DNA from: Rubricoccus marinus
GTDB taxonomy: Bacteria; Bacteroidota; Rhodothermia; Rhodothermales; Rubricoccaceae
Direction: 5' to 3'
Assembly (NCBI RefSeq): GCF_002257665.1
Contig: NZ_MQWB01000001.1
Location: forward strand, 1,613,870-1,677,869
DNA length: 64,000 nt
In this document: positions 46,393-57,507 of the stretch, in pieces
How the letters are laid out: each line of letters begins with the position of its first letter
Numbering within the stretch: the first letter of the stretch is position 1
Notes under the pieces: generated by a model
The model's input: only the letters and a program-made list of their open reading frames with translations
The model's database searches: none
What the model was told of the DNA's origin: nothing
Position numbers and translations under genes: made by a program

Positions 46393-46502
46393 TGTAGTGG
46401 GTTGGGTTCAGTAATCGGGAGCCGCTGGCGGCGGTCGCGCGGGGACGGGCGCGGCGCCAGAGGCCGGGGCGTCTCGCAAGAGGCACGGGGCCTCTGGCGG
46501 GA

Positions 46503-46793
46503 CTAGTCGTTGACGATGCCGAGGATGTCGGACTCGCGCATGATGAGGACGTCCTCACCGTCGAGCTGGATCTCCGTCCCGGCGTACTTGCCGTAGAGAA
46601 CGGTGTCGCCCTCCTGCACGGTCATGTCGATCTTGGTGCCGTTCTCGACCTTGCCGGGTCCGAAGGCGATGACCGTGCCGCGCTGCGGCTTCTCCTTGGC
46701 GGAGTCGGGGATGTAGAGACCGCTGGCGGTCTGCGTCTCGGCTTCCTGAGCCTTGACGACCACGCGGTCGGCGAGCGGCTTGATGCTGGCCAT
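46503..46793 (-). CDS. groES: co-chaperonin GroES
   Basis: 96 residues, family-typical. N-terminus [16 protein letters not shown], mobile loop around [16 protein letters not shown], and the C-terminal [15 protein letters not shown] strand. Caps the GroEL ring. A 110-base gap containing two motif copies separates it from groEL. Transcription begins upstream of the CIRCE at 46825-46851. Confidence 0.98.
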   Translation of the reverse strand: MASIKPLADRVVVKAQEAETQTASGLYIPDSAKEKPQRGTVIAFGPGKVENGTKIDMTVQEGDTVLYGKYAGTEIQLDGEDVLIMRESDILGIVND

Positions 46794-46824
46794 GATGGGA
46801 ATGGGATGGGGTGTGTCAGAAGGT

Positions 46825-46851
46825 TTAGCACTCTCGGGTGCTGAGTGCTAA
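46825..46851 (-). promoter_or_regulatory. CIRCE operator of groESL (HrcA site)
   Basis: TTAGCACTC, nine bases, GAGTGCTAA: an exact match to the CIRCE consensus inverted repeat. It lies 32 bases before the groES ATG at 46793. CIRCE is bound by the repressor HrcA, whose gene is not in the window; heat shock would relieve repression. Confidence 0.97.
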
Positions 46852-46856
46852 AGGTA
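46849..46856 (-). promoter_or_regulatory. possible -7 element (TACCTTTA) overlapping CIRCE
   Basis: Minus-strand TACCTTTA shares three bases with the upstream arm of CIRCE, so HrcA bound there would cover the promoter. Confidence 0.45.
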
Positions 46857-47004
46857 CACGCGCCTTCCCCGACTAGCGATCCACGAGGGCCGCGAAGCGT
46901 GTGTTAAGCCTTGGCTGAGCAACCGAACCCTGAGCGTCGCTTCTTGCCTGTCCAGCAAGTCCTCGGCCGCCGACGCGACATGCATCTAATGTGAAGGCTC
47001 TCCG

Positions 47005-47012
47005 TAGCTTCT
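47005..47012 (+). promoter_or_regulatory. possible -7 element (TAGCTTCT) of the DUF2085 gene
   Basis: Ends 3 bases before the ATG at 47016, which would give a leaderless mRNA if the element is real. Confidence 0.35.
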
Positions 47013-47015
47013 CGC

Positions 47016-47540
47016 ATGACACCTCGCGCCGACATCCGATTGCCCCCGACCCTCGCATGGGGGATCGGGTCAATTCTGGCGGTGCTTTTCCTGGGGCTGG
47101 CGTTCCTGCCTCCGCTCGTGGACGGCTTCGCCAGAGGCGCGTTGATGCACGGGTTCTCGTTCGTGTGCCATCAACTGCCGGAGCGGTCGGCCTCCATCGG
47201 CGGAGCGCCTCTGGCGTTGTGCCACCGGTGCACCGGCATCTTTGCCGGGTTCACGCTCGGGCTCGTCGTTGGGCCTCTGGCGGTCCCCTCGTTCGTCCAG
47301 GGCGTGAAGCGCGTGTTCTCGCGCGTGTCCCCCAAGCACCGCGCGCTGGCCGTGTTGCTCGCCGCTGGCGTTCCGACGCTTGTCGACTGGATGCTCGGCG
47401 CCAGCGGCCTGTGGATGAACACGCCCGTCTCTCGAACAGTGACCGGCCTATTCCTCGGGCTCGTCGCGGGTCTGCTCGTCGCCAGAGGCTTGCTGGAGCA
47501 GCGGGCCGTGGTCATGTCTTCCTCACCCACCCTCACGTAG
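47016..47540 (+). CDS. DUF2085 family membrane protein
   Basis: 174 residues. Hydrophobic helices at about 15-35, 75-95, 110-130 and 140-160. Between the first two is a Cys/His-rich stretch with CHQLPERS and LCHRCTGIFAGF, the hallmark of DUF2085 membrane proteins, which may bind metal or heme. Function unknown. A small membrane gene follows 2 bases after its stop, so the pair is likely cotranscribed. Confidence 0.8.
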   Translation: MTPRADIRLPPTLAWGIGSILAVLFLGLAFLPPLVDGFARGALMHGFSFVCHQLPERSASIGGAPLALCHRCTGIFAGFTLGLVVGPLAVPSFVQGVKRVFSRVSPKHRALAVLLAAGVPTLVDWMLGASGLWMNTPVSRTVTGLFLGLVAGLLVARGLLEQRAVVMSSSPTLT

Positions 47541-47542
47541 TT

Positions 47543-48049
47543 ATGCCATCTAAGAATCAGTCCATCATCATCGGTGTCGCCGTCGGCGTCGTCCTCGGGA
47601 TCATCTTTGCCTTCCTGGCTTCCTCTGGCGGTCAGGCCGGTCAGATCATCGGCGGGTGCGGAGCGTGCCTGGTCGCGCTTCTCGCGCCAATGGCGGCCGT
47701 CTGGCACTACACCAACACCTACAACCTGACGATCCCAGCCGGGCAAGGCGCTGGGCTTGGCGCCATCGTTGGGGCGGTCAGCTCCTTGATTGGCGGGCTG
47801 ATCCAGCAGCTGCTGATCCGCGTCGGCGTGTTCCCCGATCCCATCGTGGCTGCCCGTGAGCAGCTAGAGGCGCAGGGAATGGACGCGGCGCAGATCGAGC
47901 AGGCGCTAGGATTCGCTCAGACGATGAGCAACCCGGTGATCGGCCTCGTGGTGGGCCTCATCATCGGCGCCCTCGTTGGCGCGATTGGCGGTGCGATCGG
48001 CGCGTCCGTCTTTAAGAAGGGCGGCATGGTCGACGAGTTCGACGTGTAG
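47543..48049 (+). CDS. glycine-rich membrane protein of unknown function
   Basis: 168 residues from ATG 47543. Helices at about 7-27, 36-56, 70-95 and 135-160, with many G-x-x-x-G patterns (GAGLGAIVGAVSSLIGG, GLIIGALVGAIGGAIGA). An amphipathic stretch with AAREQLEAQGMDAAQIEQALG lies before the last helix. I cannot assign a family. The neighbouring DUF2085 gene suggests a joint membrane role. Confidence 0.65.
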   Translation: MPSKNQSIIIGVAVGVVLGIIFAFLASSGGQAGQIIGGCGACLVALLAPMAAVWHYTNTYNLTIPAGQGAGLGAIVGAVSSLIGGLIQQLLIRVGVFPDPIVAAREQLEAQGMDAAQIEQALGFAQTMSNPVIGLVVGLIIGALVGAIGGAIGASVFKKGGMVDEFDV

Positions 48050-48065
48050 CCTCTGGCGCCAGAGG
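48050..48065. repeat. dispersed-motif palindrome between convergent genes
   Basis: CCTCTGGCGCCAGAGG starts at the base after the stop of the upstream gene (48049); the convergent gene ends at 48101. Confidence 0.85.
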
Positions 48066-48100
48066 CCGCAGCGGGCCGCTCGGGAGACCGGGCGGCCCGT

Positions 48101-48742
48101 TTAGCGTTTGTGCGGGCGCCGCGCTTTCCACGGTCCGCCAAAGATCTCCGAGAGCACGAGCGCGTCCTGCGCTTCCTTTGGATCGCGAAGCCGCTCGCGC
48201 CACTGGCCGGCGACCGAGAGGCGGCGGGGCAGCGGCCGTGCGCGGCCGTGCGCGCCGGCATCGAGGTGGCCGGGCGGGTGCTCGGTCACGTCGCGCCCTC
48301 GGGGAAGGCGCTCAAAGCGTTCTTCCGAGAACGGGCTGTCCAGGCCATAGCCGTGGACCTCGTGGGGCGTTTGGGCGGCGCTGGAGAAGTCGCGCTCGGC
48401 GCCAAACGATCCTTGCGCGTGGAATTCCTCGACGCGCGACGCGGGAATTCTGGACGCCGGGACCGTGGAGGAGGGGACCGGCTTGGCTTCCAGCGTGTCC
48501 GGAGACTCCAGGGGCTTCTCGACCTCTCGCGTCTCGACGGTCTCGCCAGCGGCCTCGCGCATGGCCTCGTCCATCTGGCGCATGAAGTCCTGGAACGGCG
48601 TCGCGCCACGCGTCTCGCCAGAGGCGACGGGCTCGGCGGTGCTCTGCCTTTGAGCCTTCGCCTTGTTCTTGCGCACCGCGTTCCACAGGTAGAACCCCGC
48701 GACGCCGAGGATCCAGATGAGTTCGAGGAGAGAGGAGTCCAT
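48101..48742 (-). CDS. protein with N-terminal membrane helix and long polar region
   Basis: 213 residues. One membrane helix (LLELIWILGVAGFYLWNAV, about 4-22) followed by a charged and disordered region rich in Glu, Arg and Pro, and a short C-terminal block AQDALVLSEIFGGPWKARRP that resembles the conserved end of small Bacteroidota envelope proteins. Family not recognised. mutY is upstream on the same strand, 52 bases away. Confidence 0.65.
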   Translation of the reverse strand: MDSSLLELIWILGVAGFYLWNAVRKNKAKAQRQSTAEPVASGETRGATPFQDFMRQMDEAMREAAGETVETREVEKPLESPDTLEAKPVPSSTVPASRIPASRVEEFHAQGSFGAERDFSSAAQTPHEVHGYGLDSPFSEERFERLPRGRDVTEHPPGHLDAGAHGRARPLPRRLSVAGQWRERLRDPKEAQDALVLSEIFGGPWKARRPHKR

Positions 48743-48794
48743 GGGGCGGGCTGGCGTTTGAGGCCGAACGAAAAAGAGGCGAGCGGAGTTGCCG

Positions 48795-49985
48795 CTAGAA
48801 CAGCGAAGGTTGCCGCGATGCCGCCTGGATGGCGTCCAGAATCTTTCGGTTGGCGCGAGGGAAGGCGAAATCGTCCAGTTGGTCGGGCCGCACCCACTGG
48901 ACGGGCTCGCCGCTGGCGCTAACAGGCTCGCCAGAGGTACCGGCGGGCGGCGCCTCTGGCGAGAGCGTGCACCGGAAGGCGTGGAGCGTGACCGTGAAGT
49001 GCGAGTACGCGTGGTCCACGCGTGCGACCTCGGGGCCGACGTCCACGCTCAGGCTTAGCTCCTCCGCCACTTCGCGCGCGCAGGCCTCTGGCGCGGTTTC
49101 GCTGGGCTCCACCTTGCCGCCGGGGAACTCCCAGAGCCCGCCCAGCATGGCGTCCTCGGGACGTCGCTGGATAAGGAGGCGACCGTCGCCGTCGGTGATC
49201 AGGGCGACCGCGACGGTCTGGTGCGGGACGGGTTTGCGCTTGCTCACCACCGGGAACGCCTCGGGGTCTCCTCCAGCGCGCGCGGCGCACACGGTCGCCA
49301 GAGGGCAAACGGCGCAAGCGGGCGAGCGCGGCGTGCAGACCGTTGCGCCCAGTTCCATCACGGACTCGTTAAAGCGGGCAGGGCGCTCTCTGTCGAGCAG
49401 GCCCGTCGCGAGGTCTTGAAGCGCTTTGCGGGTGACGGGCGCACGCGAATCCTGCTCGACGGCGAACACGCGCGCGAGAACGCGGATCACGTTCCCGTCC
49501 AGCACCGCCAGAGGCTGACCGAACGCGAGTGAGAGGACCGCGGCGGCGGTGTACGGCCCGACGCCAGGGAGGGCGCGCACGGCGTCTTCGTCGGCTGGAA
49601 ACGCGCCGCCGTGCTCGGCGACGATCTGCTGCGCCGCGCGGTGGAGGTTGCGGGCTCGCGAGTAATAGCCCAATCCTTCCCAGCGCTTGAGGACGGCGTC
49701 CTGATCCGCGCTCGCCAGGGCCTCTGGCGTGGGGAACGCTTCCATAAAGCGCTCGAAGTACGGAACGGCGGTGTCGACGCGGGTCTGCTGCAGCATCACC
49801 TCCGAGACCCACACGCGGTAGGGGTTGCGTACGCCTGTCTCGTCGGCCTCGCGCCACGGCATGGGACGCCGGTGCGCCTCGAACCACGCGCCGAGGGCAT
49901 CGTGGAAGGCCGCAAGGTGGCGGTCGGTGACCTGCTCCAGCAGCGCGTTCGCCAGAGGCGTGTGCTTCGCCGCTCGTTTGGTCAC
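48795..49985 (-). CDS. mutY: A/G-specific adenine glycosylase MutY
   Basis: 396 residues. GTG at 49985 overlaps the stop of the upstream gene (GTGA). Helix-hairpin-helix glycosylase: catalytic Glu in SEVMLQQTRVDT, HhH LPGVGPYTAAAVLS with the Asp in LDGNVIRV, and the 4Fe-4S ligands C-x6-C-x2-C-x5-C (CTPRSPACAVCPLATVC). The C-terminal 150 residues form the Nudix-like domain (GGLWEFPGGKVEPSE) that recognises 8-oxoguanine. It removes adenine mispaired with 8-oxoG. Confidence 0.96.
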   Translation of the reverse strand: MTKRAAKHTPLANALLEQVTDRHLAAFHDALGAWFEAHRRPMPWREADETGVRNPYRVWVSEVMLQQTRVDTAVPYFERFMEAFPTPEALASADQDAVLKRWEGLGYYSRARNLHRAAQQIVAEHGGAFPADEDAVRALPGVGPYTAAAVLSLAFGQPLAVLDGNVIRVLARVFAVEQDSRAPVTRKALQDLATGLLDRERPARFNESVMELGATVCTPRSPACAVCPLATVCAARAGGDPEAFPVVSKRKPVPHQTVAVALITDGDGRLLIQRRPEDAMLGGLWEFPGGKVEPSETAPEACAREVAEELSLSVDVGPEVARVDHAYSHFTVTLHAFRCTLSPEAPPAGTSGEPVSASGEPVQWVRPDQLDDFAFPRANRKILDAIQAASRQPSLF

Positions 49986-50365
49986 GATGGTCGGATCTCG
50001 ACCATCAGCACGAGCCGGTCCACGCCGGCGCCCTCAACGGTCCGCTCGATCTGCACCGGCAGCGTCCCTCGCTCGGACGGCGTCGTGCGCCAGAGGAAGG
50101 AGCGGTCTACGAGCCACGAAAGCGCCGGGGCGTCCAGCAGACGGTAGGTAGCGCTGCGCCCCTCGTGCAGAACTGGGAGCGCGACGATCAGAGGCGAGCC
50201 GGCTGTTACGGTGTACCGCAGCGTGTCCGCAACGGTAGGTTCGGCACCATCCGCGACGGCGGGCCGTTCTCCGGCCTGCGCATGTTGCGCGGCGAGGCCA
50301 CCGGAAACGATGAGGACAGCGAGAGCAGCGAGGCGAAGCACGGCACGAGAGGGGGGACGCGCCAA
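49982..50365 (-). CDS. small exported protein upstream of mutY
   Basis: 127 residues from a TTG at 50365, or about 119 from a GTG at 50341, which would sit closer to the hydrophobic core. Signal peptide ends around AQHAQA. The mature part is about 95 residues, beta-rich, unrecognised (LIVALPVLHEGRSATYRLL, VDRLVLMVEI). Its stop overlaps the mutY start in a GTGA, which supports it as a real gene. Its start overlaps the divergent BamA-like gene by up to 56 bases. Confidence 0.6.
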   Translation of the reverse strand: MARPPSRAVLRLAALAVLIVSGGLAAQHAQAGERPAVADGAEPTVADTLRYTVTAGSPLIVALPVLHEGRSATYRLLDAPALSWLVDRSFLWRTTPSERGTLPVQIERTVEGAGVDRLVLMVEIRPS

Positions 50366-52052
50366 GATACGGAGCGTCCTCGGTGCCCTCGCGTGGTTCG
50401 CGCTCGCGGCCTGCGCCGCCTCTGGCGCGAACGCTCAACCCCTCCCGGTCCTGGCCTCTGGCGACTCCCTCGGCGTGGCAGTAGACGCCCCAGATGCGCA
50501 AGACGTGCTCGCCCGCCAGGGGTACGCCTTTGCCCGCGTCGACTCCATCACGCCAGAGGCCATACACGTTACGCCGGGCCCGCGCGTGCTTGTCCGCTCG
50601 CTCGCGCTCATCGCGGATTCCATCTCGACGGATGGACTGCAGACTGGATGGGCCACCCGCGAGGGTGCGCCTCTTGCGCCAGAGGCGCTCGCCGCCGATC
50701 TCGAACGGCTCGCCGAGGCGCTGCGCTGGCGCGGCTACGCCGACGCGCGGATCGAGCCTCTGGCGGGGGTAGCGGGCACACCGCCGGGCTACGAGGTCAC
50801 GATCCGCGTGCGCGAGGGGCGGCGAGAGCCCATCGGGCGCGTCGCTATTACAGGCGGCTCTCGCGTCACGGACCGGTTTGCGGCGCGAGCCTCTGGCGTC
50901 CGCCTCGGTGCGCCCTTGGACGGGATCACGCCAGAGGCCGTCCGGCGCTCGGTCCGGGCCTCTGGCGCGTTTGCGGCGGTAGGGCAGCCCACGCTCGCGC
51001 GCGACGCCGACGGGACGCTCGTGCTGCAGATCCCGGTTGAGAGCGGCCCGCCTGGACGTGCCGACGTGGTGCTAGGCTACTTGCCGCCAGCGGCGGGGCA
51101 ATCGGGCCAAGTGGTCGGGAGCGGACGCGTGGAACTTCTCGGGCCGTTTGGCGGCGGACGCGCGCTGAGCCTGTCGCTGGACCGCAACCCGGGCCTCGCC
51201 TCGCGCTTCTCGGCCTCCGCGCGCGATCCCTTCGTGTTCGGTTTGCCTCTGGCGGCGGCCGTCGCGTTCGAAGGGGAGTCGCGCGATTCCACCTACAACC
51301 GCCAGAGGCTCCGTGGCGAGGTGGGCGCGCGGCTCGGCGCGAGCGTACGCGCGGCGTTAACGCTCGCCGGCGAGTCGGTGCAGCCGGGCCGGGCGGGCGC
51401 CAGGATTGGTCTGGACGGCCTGCCCCGCGTCCGCCGCTCCAGCGCCGGGTTCGTCGGCGTCGCGCTCCGGTATGACGATACCGACGCGCCTCTGGCGCCC
51501 CGCCGTGGACTCCAGATCGCGACGCTCGTGGAGCAGGGCGTCCGCACGCGCGGCGCCGCGCCAGAGGCCCCCACGCCGACGCGCTTTAGCCAGCAGCGCC
51601 TGGACGTGTCCGCACGCGGCTACCTGCCTCTTGCGGGCCGCCTCGTCGGCGCCGCGGGCGCCGACGCGCAACTGATTCTCAACGCCAGAGGCCTGGACTC
51701 TGGCGGCGGCTTGATCGGCGCCGATGAGGGCGAACTGATCCGGTATGGCGGGGCGACCTCATTGCGCGGCTACGATGAGGACGCGCTCTTGGGCGATGCC
51801 GTGGGGAGGCTTCTTGCAGAGGCCCGCTTCCTGCTGGGCGGTGACGCGTTCGCCTTCGCGTTCGGGGACCTCGGCGTTGTCCGCCGTCCGCCTCTGGCGG
51901 GCGAGCCCGGCGAGACGCGGGTTCTTCCCGGGTACGGTCTCGGCGCCCAACTCGACACTGGACTTGGACTCGTGCGCCTCACCTATGCGCTCAACCCGGA
52001 TCTCCCCGCCGCCAGAGGCAAGGTCCACATTGGGTTGGGTGTGGGGCTGTAA
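50310..52052 (+). CDS. BamA/TamA-family outer membrane protein
   Basis: 580 residues from ATG 50310, the only ATG shortly before the signal sequence (about residues 22-42, ending ASGANA). One or two POTRA-like units lie at about 55-205 (GYAFARVDSITPE, RWRGYADARIEPL). The rest is a transmembrane beta-barrel with alternating strands and the family's RGY motif (GGATSLRGYDED, residue about 495), and ends in a hydrophobic strand (VHIGLGVGL). Such proteins insert or translocate others at the outer membrane. Whether the client is the neighbouring exported protein cannot be told. Dense in motif copies, one every 130 bases or so. Confidence 0.82.
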   Translation: MRTARAARRSTAREGGRAKIRSVLGALAWFALAACAASGANAQPLPVLASGDSLGVAVDAPDAQDVLARQGYAFARVDSITPEAIHVTPGPRVLVRSLALIADSISTDGLQTGWATREGAPLAPEALAADLERLAEALRWRGYADARIEPLAGVAGTPPGYEVTIRVREGRREPIGRVAITGGSRVTDRFAARASGVRLGAPLDGITPEAVRRSVRASGAFAAVGQPTLARDADGTLVLQIPVESGPPGRADVVLGYLPPAAGQSGQVVGSGRVELLGPFGGGRALSLSLDRNPGLASRFSASARDPFVFGLPLAAAVAFEGESRDSTYNRQRLRGEVGARLGASVRAALTLAGESVQPGRAGARIGLDGLPRVRRSSAGFVGVALRYDDTDAPLAPRRGLQIATLVEQGVRTRGAAPEAPTPTRFSQQRLDVSARGYLPLAGRLVGAAGADAQLILNARGLDSGGGLIGADEGELIRYGGATSLRGYDEDALLGDAVGRLLAEARFLLGGDAFAFAFGDLGVVRRPPLAGEPGETRVLPGYGLGAQLDTGLGLVRLTYALNPDLPAARGKVHIGLGVGL

Positions 52053-52241
52053 TGCGTAATGCGTAATGCGTGAGGGGAGCGGCGGTTTTTGTTCCAGCGG
52101 GCGCCATTCCTCCGGTCGGCCTCTGGCGTCGGTAGTGGGACGGAAGGTCTTCTCTGCGCGTCGCGCAGTACGCATCATCTCCTAAACGCCAGAGGCCCGC
52201 TCAGCCGCGATCTTTCCACATCGAGCTCCACGATCCCCACG

Positions 52242-52793
52242 ATGAACCTGACCGAAACGACGATCTCTTCTGAGCCGGTCTATGACGGCGTCCTCCTCCA
52301 CGTCCGGCGCGACGAAGTGCGGTTGCCCGATGGTGAAACGTCGGGGCGAGAGTGGATCGAGCACCCGGGCGCCTCGGCAGTGATCCCGCTGTATGCCAAC
52401 GGCGACACCGTCTTGCTTCGGCAGTTCCGTTACCCCCCGCGGCGTGAGTTCTTGGAAGCGCCCGCGGGCAAGTTCGACCGCCCGGGCGAGGCGCCAGAGG
52501 CGCTGGCCGCGCGTGAGTTGGAAGAGGAGGCCGGGATACGCGCCGAAACGTTTACACCGCTCGGCGTGACCTACCCGTGCATCGGCTACTCCAACGAGGT
52601 CATCCACCTCTTTCTCGCCGAAGGCCTCAGCGACGGCGTCGCTGGAGCCGACGACGACGAGTTCGTCGCGCCCGTGAGGATGCCTCTGGCGGAGGCGGTG
52701 GAGATGGCGCGCGCGGGCAACATCTTGGATAGCAAGACCTGCGTGGCTCTCCTGCTCGCCCAGGCGCACCTGGACGCCAGAGGCGAGGAGTAA
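52242..52793 (+). CDS. Nudix hydrolase, ADP-ribose pyrophosphatase type
   Basis: 183 residues from ATG 52242. Nudix box with the ARELEEEAGI metal-binding core at about 92-101, preceded by the EAPAGKFD loop. N-terminal strands carry VLLHVRRDEVRLPDG and a conserved GASAVIPLYANGDTVLLRQFRYP, as in ADP-ribose pyrophosphatases and related nucleoside-diphosphate-sugar hydrolases. Likely hydrolyses ADP-ribose to AMP and ribose 5-phosphate in the cytoplasm. Confidence 0.92.
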   Translation: MNLTETTISSEPVYDGVLLHVRRDEVRLPDGETSGREWIEHPGASAVIPLYANGDTVLLRQFRYPPRREFLEAPAGKFDRPGEAPEALAARELEEEAGIRAETFTPLGVTYPCIGYSNEVIHLFLAEGLSDGVAGADDDEFVAPVRMPLAEAVEMARAGNILDSKTCVALLLAQAHLDARGEE

Positions 52794-52918
52794 GCGTCTG
52801 AGGCGCAGCGCGGCATCGCCCACATGGGTTCGCCACCCTCAGAAGCAGCATCGTCTCCTTTCTGCGGAGCGCTTCATCTTCACACCCCTTTGCGGCAAGC
52901 CCTCGCCAGAGGCGTTCG

Positions 52919-52926
52919 TAGCTTCG
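52919..52926 (+). promoter_or_regulatory. possible -7 element (TAGCTTCG) of secG
   Basis: Lies 25 bases before the secG ATG at 52952. A TTTG at 52889-52892 is 26 bases upstream, longer than the usual spacing. Confidence 0.4.
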
Positions 52927-52951
52927 GGCTTTACCCGCTCCGGCACTCTCG

Positions 52952-53374
52952 ATGTTCATCTTTATCGTCATCCTCATTCTGATCATCGCCGTCTTGCTTT
53001 CGGTGGTGGTGTTGCTCCAGAGCGGGAAGGGCGGCGGCCTCTCCGGCATCGGCGGTGGGCAGACCACGCAGATCCTCGGCGCGCGCCAGGCCCCGGACCT
53101 CCTGGAAAAGGCGACGTGGGCGCTCGGCTCTCTTTTCCTCTTCCTCTCGCTTGCGACGACGTTCTTCACCGGCGACGAGCAGGTGCAGGACCCGTCCGCC
53201 TTCGAGCAGGCCGCAGATCAGGCCGGCGATCTCCCCGCCGCAACGCCACTGCCGACGACCCCTGGCGCCCCCGGCCCCGAGGTCCCCGGCGAGACGCCAA
53301 GCGCGCCCCCGTCCCCTGACGCTGCACCGGCCGACGCTGCGCCAGCAGACGCCGCGCCTGCGGAGACCGAGTAA
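52952..53374 (+). CDS. secG: preprotein translocase subunit SecG
   Basis: 140 residues. Two membrane helices: about 2-21, then the GKGGGLSGIGGG loop that is the SecG hallmark, and a second at about 52-70. The C-terminal 70 residues are an Ala/Pro/Asp-rich tail with three AADAAP-type repeats, longer than in E. coli but common in Bacteroidota. Forms part of the SecYEG channel. A hairpin terminator follows. Confidence 0.92.
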   Translation: MFIFIVILILIIAVLLSVVVLLQSGKGGGLSGIGGGQTTQILGARQAPDLLEKATWALGSLFLFLSLATTFFTGDEQVQDPSAFEQAADQAGDLPAATPLPTTPGAPGPEVPGETPSAPPSPDAAPADAAPADAAPAETE

Positions 53375-53396
53375 CAGCCGCTCCGCGACCGACTCA

Positions 53397-53430
53397 CGAG
53401 GCCGCTCCCATGCCGGGGGCGGCCTCGTTT
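53397..53430 (+). terminator. Rho-independent terminator of secG
   Basis: CGAGGCCGC at 53397-53405 pairs with GCGGCCTCG at 53419-53427, then TTT. It starts 22 bases after the secG stop. Confidence 0.85.
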
Positions 53431-53486
53431 CGCGTAAGCCTCTAGCGTTCGTTCCACGGGTGCTTGCAGCGCCAGAGGCGGCCTAC

Positions 53487-53524
53487 AAAAGAGCGGCGCC
53501 CAGGGGAGTCCCCGGACGCCGCTC
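53487..53524 (-). terminator. Rho-independent terminator of rnpB
   Basis: Minus-strand stem GAGCGGCG/CGCCGCTC followed by TTTT, immediately beyond the 3' end of the RNase P RNA. Confidence 0.8.
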
Positions 53525-53918
<394 letters not shown>

Positions 53919-53925
53919 CAGGATA
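53919..53925 (-). promoter_or_regulatory. possible -7/-10 element of rnpB
   Basis: Minus-strand GTATCCT about five bases before the P1 helix. Weakly supported. Confidence 0.3.
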
Positions 53926-54083
53926 CGGAGCCTCTGGCGCGGTGCCGCGCCGCCGGCGCCTCCGCGCGATGGATTCACCCGAGCAGATACAACAAAGCCT
54001 CTGGCGCGAGAGGAACGAGGGCTCAACTCACGCCAGAGGCTCGGATTCATCTGCCACTGGCTGCTCGCCAGTGGCCTCATCCT

Positions 54084-56156
<2,073 letters not shown>

Positions 56157-56160
56157 GCGG

Positions 56161-56176
56161 CCTCTGGCGCCAGAGG
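56161..56176. repeat. dispersed-motif palindrome after pyrE
   Basis: CCTCTGGCGCCAGAGG begins five bases after the pyrE stop and sits before cinA on the same strand. Confidence 0.85.
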
Positions 56177-56218
56177 CTTCCGCCCTGGCGCGTCCCGCCC
56201 ACCGCCTGTTGCCCGCGC

Positions 56219-57505
56219 ATGAAAGCTGTCCTTCTGACCATCGGCGACGAGATTTTGCTCGGCCAGATCGTCAACACCAACGCGGCGTGGCTGGGCGACC
56301 GGCTGGCGCTCGCGGGCGTGGACGTGGTCCGCTCCGAGACGGTCGGCGACGAGCGGGAGGTGATCCTGACCGCGCTGGACCGCGCTTACGAAGATGGCGA
56401 ACTGGTCATCGTCACCGGCGGCCTCGGGCCGACGCACGACGACATCACCAAGCAACTCGTCGCGGAGTACTTCGGCGCCGAGCTGATCCGCGACGCCAAG
56501 ATCGAGGCACTTTTGGAGCAGCGTTACACCGCCAGAGGCCGCACGCTGACGGCCTCGCGCCGCAGCATGGCCGACGTGCCCGCGGGCTTCGAGCCTCTGG
56601 CGAATCCGCGCGGCGCCGCGCCCGGCCTGTGGGGCGAGCGAGAGGTAGAGGGGCGGCGGCAGATGATCGCGTTGATGCCGGGCGTGCCCTACGAGATGAA
56701 GGCCATCTTCGAGGACAGCGTGGAGCCGCACATCCACGAACGGCGCCCGGGGGCGGTCAAGCACCGCACGCTGCTCACAGCCGGCCGCGGTGAAAGCGAC
56801 ATCGCGGACGACCTGGGCGATCTCGAAACCCTCCTGGGGCCGAGCGTCGGGCTCGCGTTCTTGCCATCGCTCGGCACGGTCCGCCTCCGCGTTACCGCCA
56901 GAGGCGAGGACGCCGACGAAGCCCAGGCGCGCGTGGACCGCGCCGCCGAGGCGTTGCGAGAGCGGTTGGGATCGCTCGTTTTCGGCGAAGGCCAGACCAG
57001 TCTAGAAGAGGTCGTGGGCGAACTCCTCGCCGCCAGAGGCCTCACCATCGCCTCTGGCGAGAGCTGCACGGGGGGCGCGCTCATGGCGCGGATCACGAGC
57101 GTGCCGGGCGCGAGCCGCTACGCGCAGGGCGCCGTCGTGGCGTACAGCAACGAGGCCAAAACCGATTTGCTGGATGTGCCGCAGGACGACCTCGACACGC
57201 ACGGCGCGGTCAGCGAACCCGTCGCGATTGCGCTCGCGCGGGGCGCGCGCAAGAGGCTCGGCGCCGACATCGGCATCGCCACGACCGGCGTCGCGGGGCC
57301 GACGGGCGGGACGGAGGAGAAACCGGTCGGGACGGTCTGGCTGGGCATCGCGGACGCCAGCGGCGAGCGGGCGCTCCAGCTCCGGCTCTTCCCGGATCGC
57401 GAGCTCAACATCGCCGTCACGACGACGCTCGCGCTCGACCTCGTCCGCCGCCGCGTGCTCGGGGCCGGGGCGGAGTTCGGCGAGAGCACCTTTATCCAGT
57501 CCTGA
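56219..57505 (+). CDS. cinA: CinA family protein (nicotinamide mononucleotide deamidase type)
   Basis: 428 residues from ATG 56219. The N-terminal MoaB/MogA-like domain starts AVLLTIGDEILLGQIVNTN and has the TGGLGPTHDDIT site; the C-terminal PncC-like domain shows IASGESCTGGALMARITSVPG with catalytic Ser/Lys context and TTGVAGPTGGT. CinA cleaves pyridine nucleotides, and in some species it is induced with competence. That tie is of note beside an uptake-like motif but is weak evidence on its own. Confidence 0.95.
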   Translation: MKAVLLTIGDEILLGQIVNTNAAWLGDRLALAGVDVVRSETVGDEREVILTALDRAYEDGELVIVTGGLGPTHDDITKQLVAEYFGAELIRDAKIEALLEQRYTARGRTLTASRRSMADVPAGFEPLANPRGAAPGLWGEREVEGRRQMIALMPGVPYEMKAIFEDSVEPHIHERRPGAVKHRTLLTAGRGESDIADDLGDLETLLGPSVGLAFLPSLGTVRLRVTARGEDADEAQARVDRAAEALRERLGSLVFGEGQTSLEEVVGELLAARGLTIASGESCTGGALMARITSVPGASRYAQGAVVAYSNEAKTDLLDVPQDDLDTHGAVSEPVAIALARGARKRLGADIGIATTGVAGPTGGTEEKPVGTVWLGIADASGERALQLRLFPDRELNIAVTTTLALDLVRRRVLGAGAEFGESTFIQS

Positions 57506-57507
57506 CC

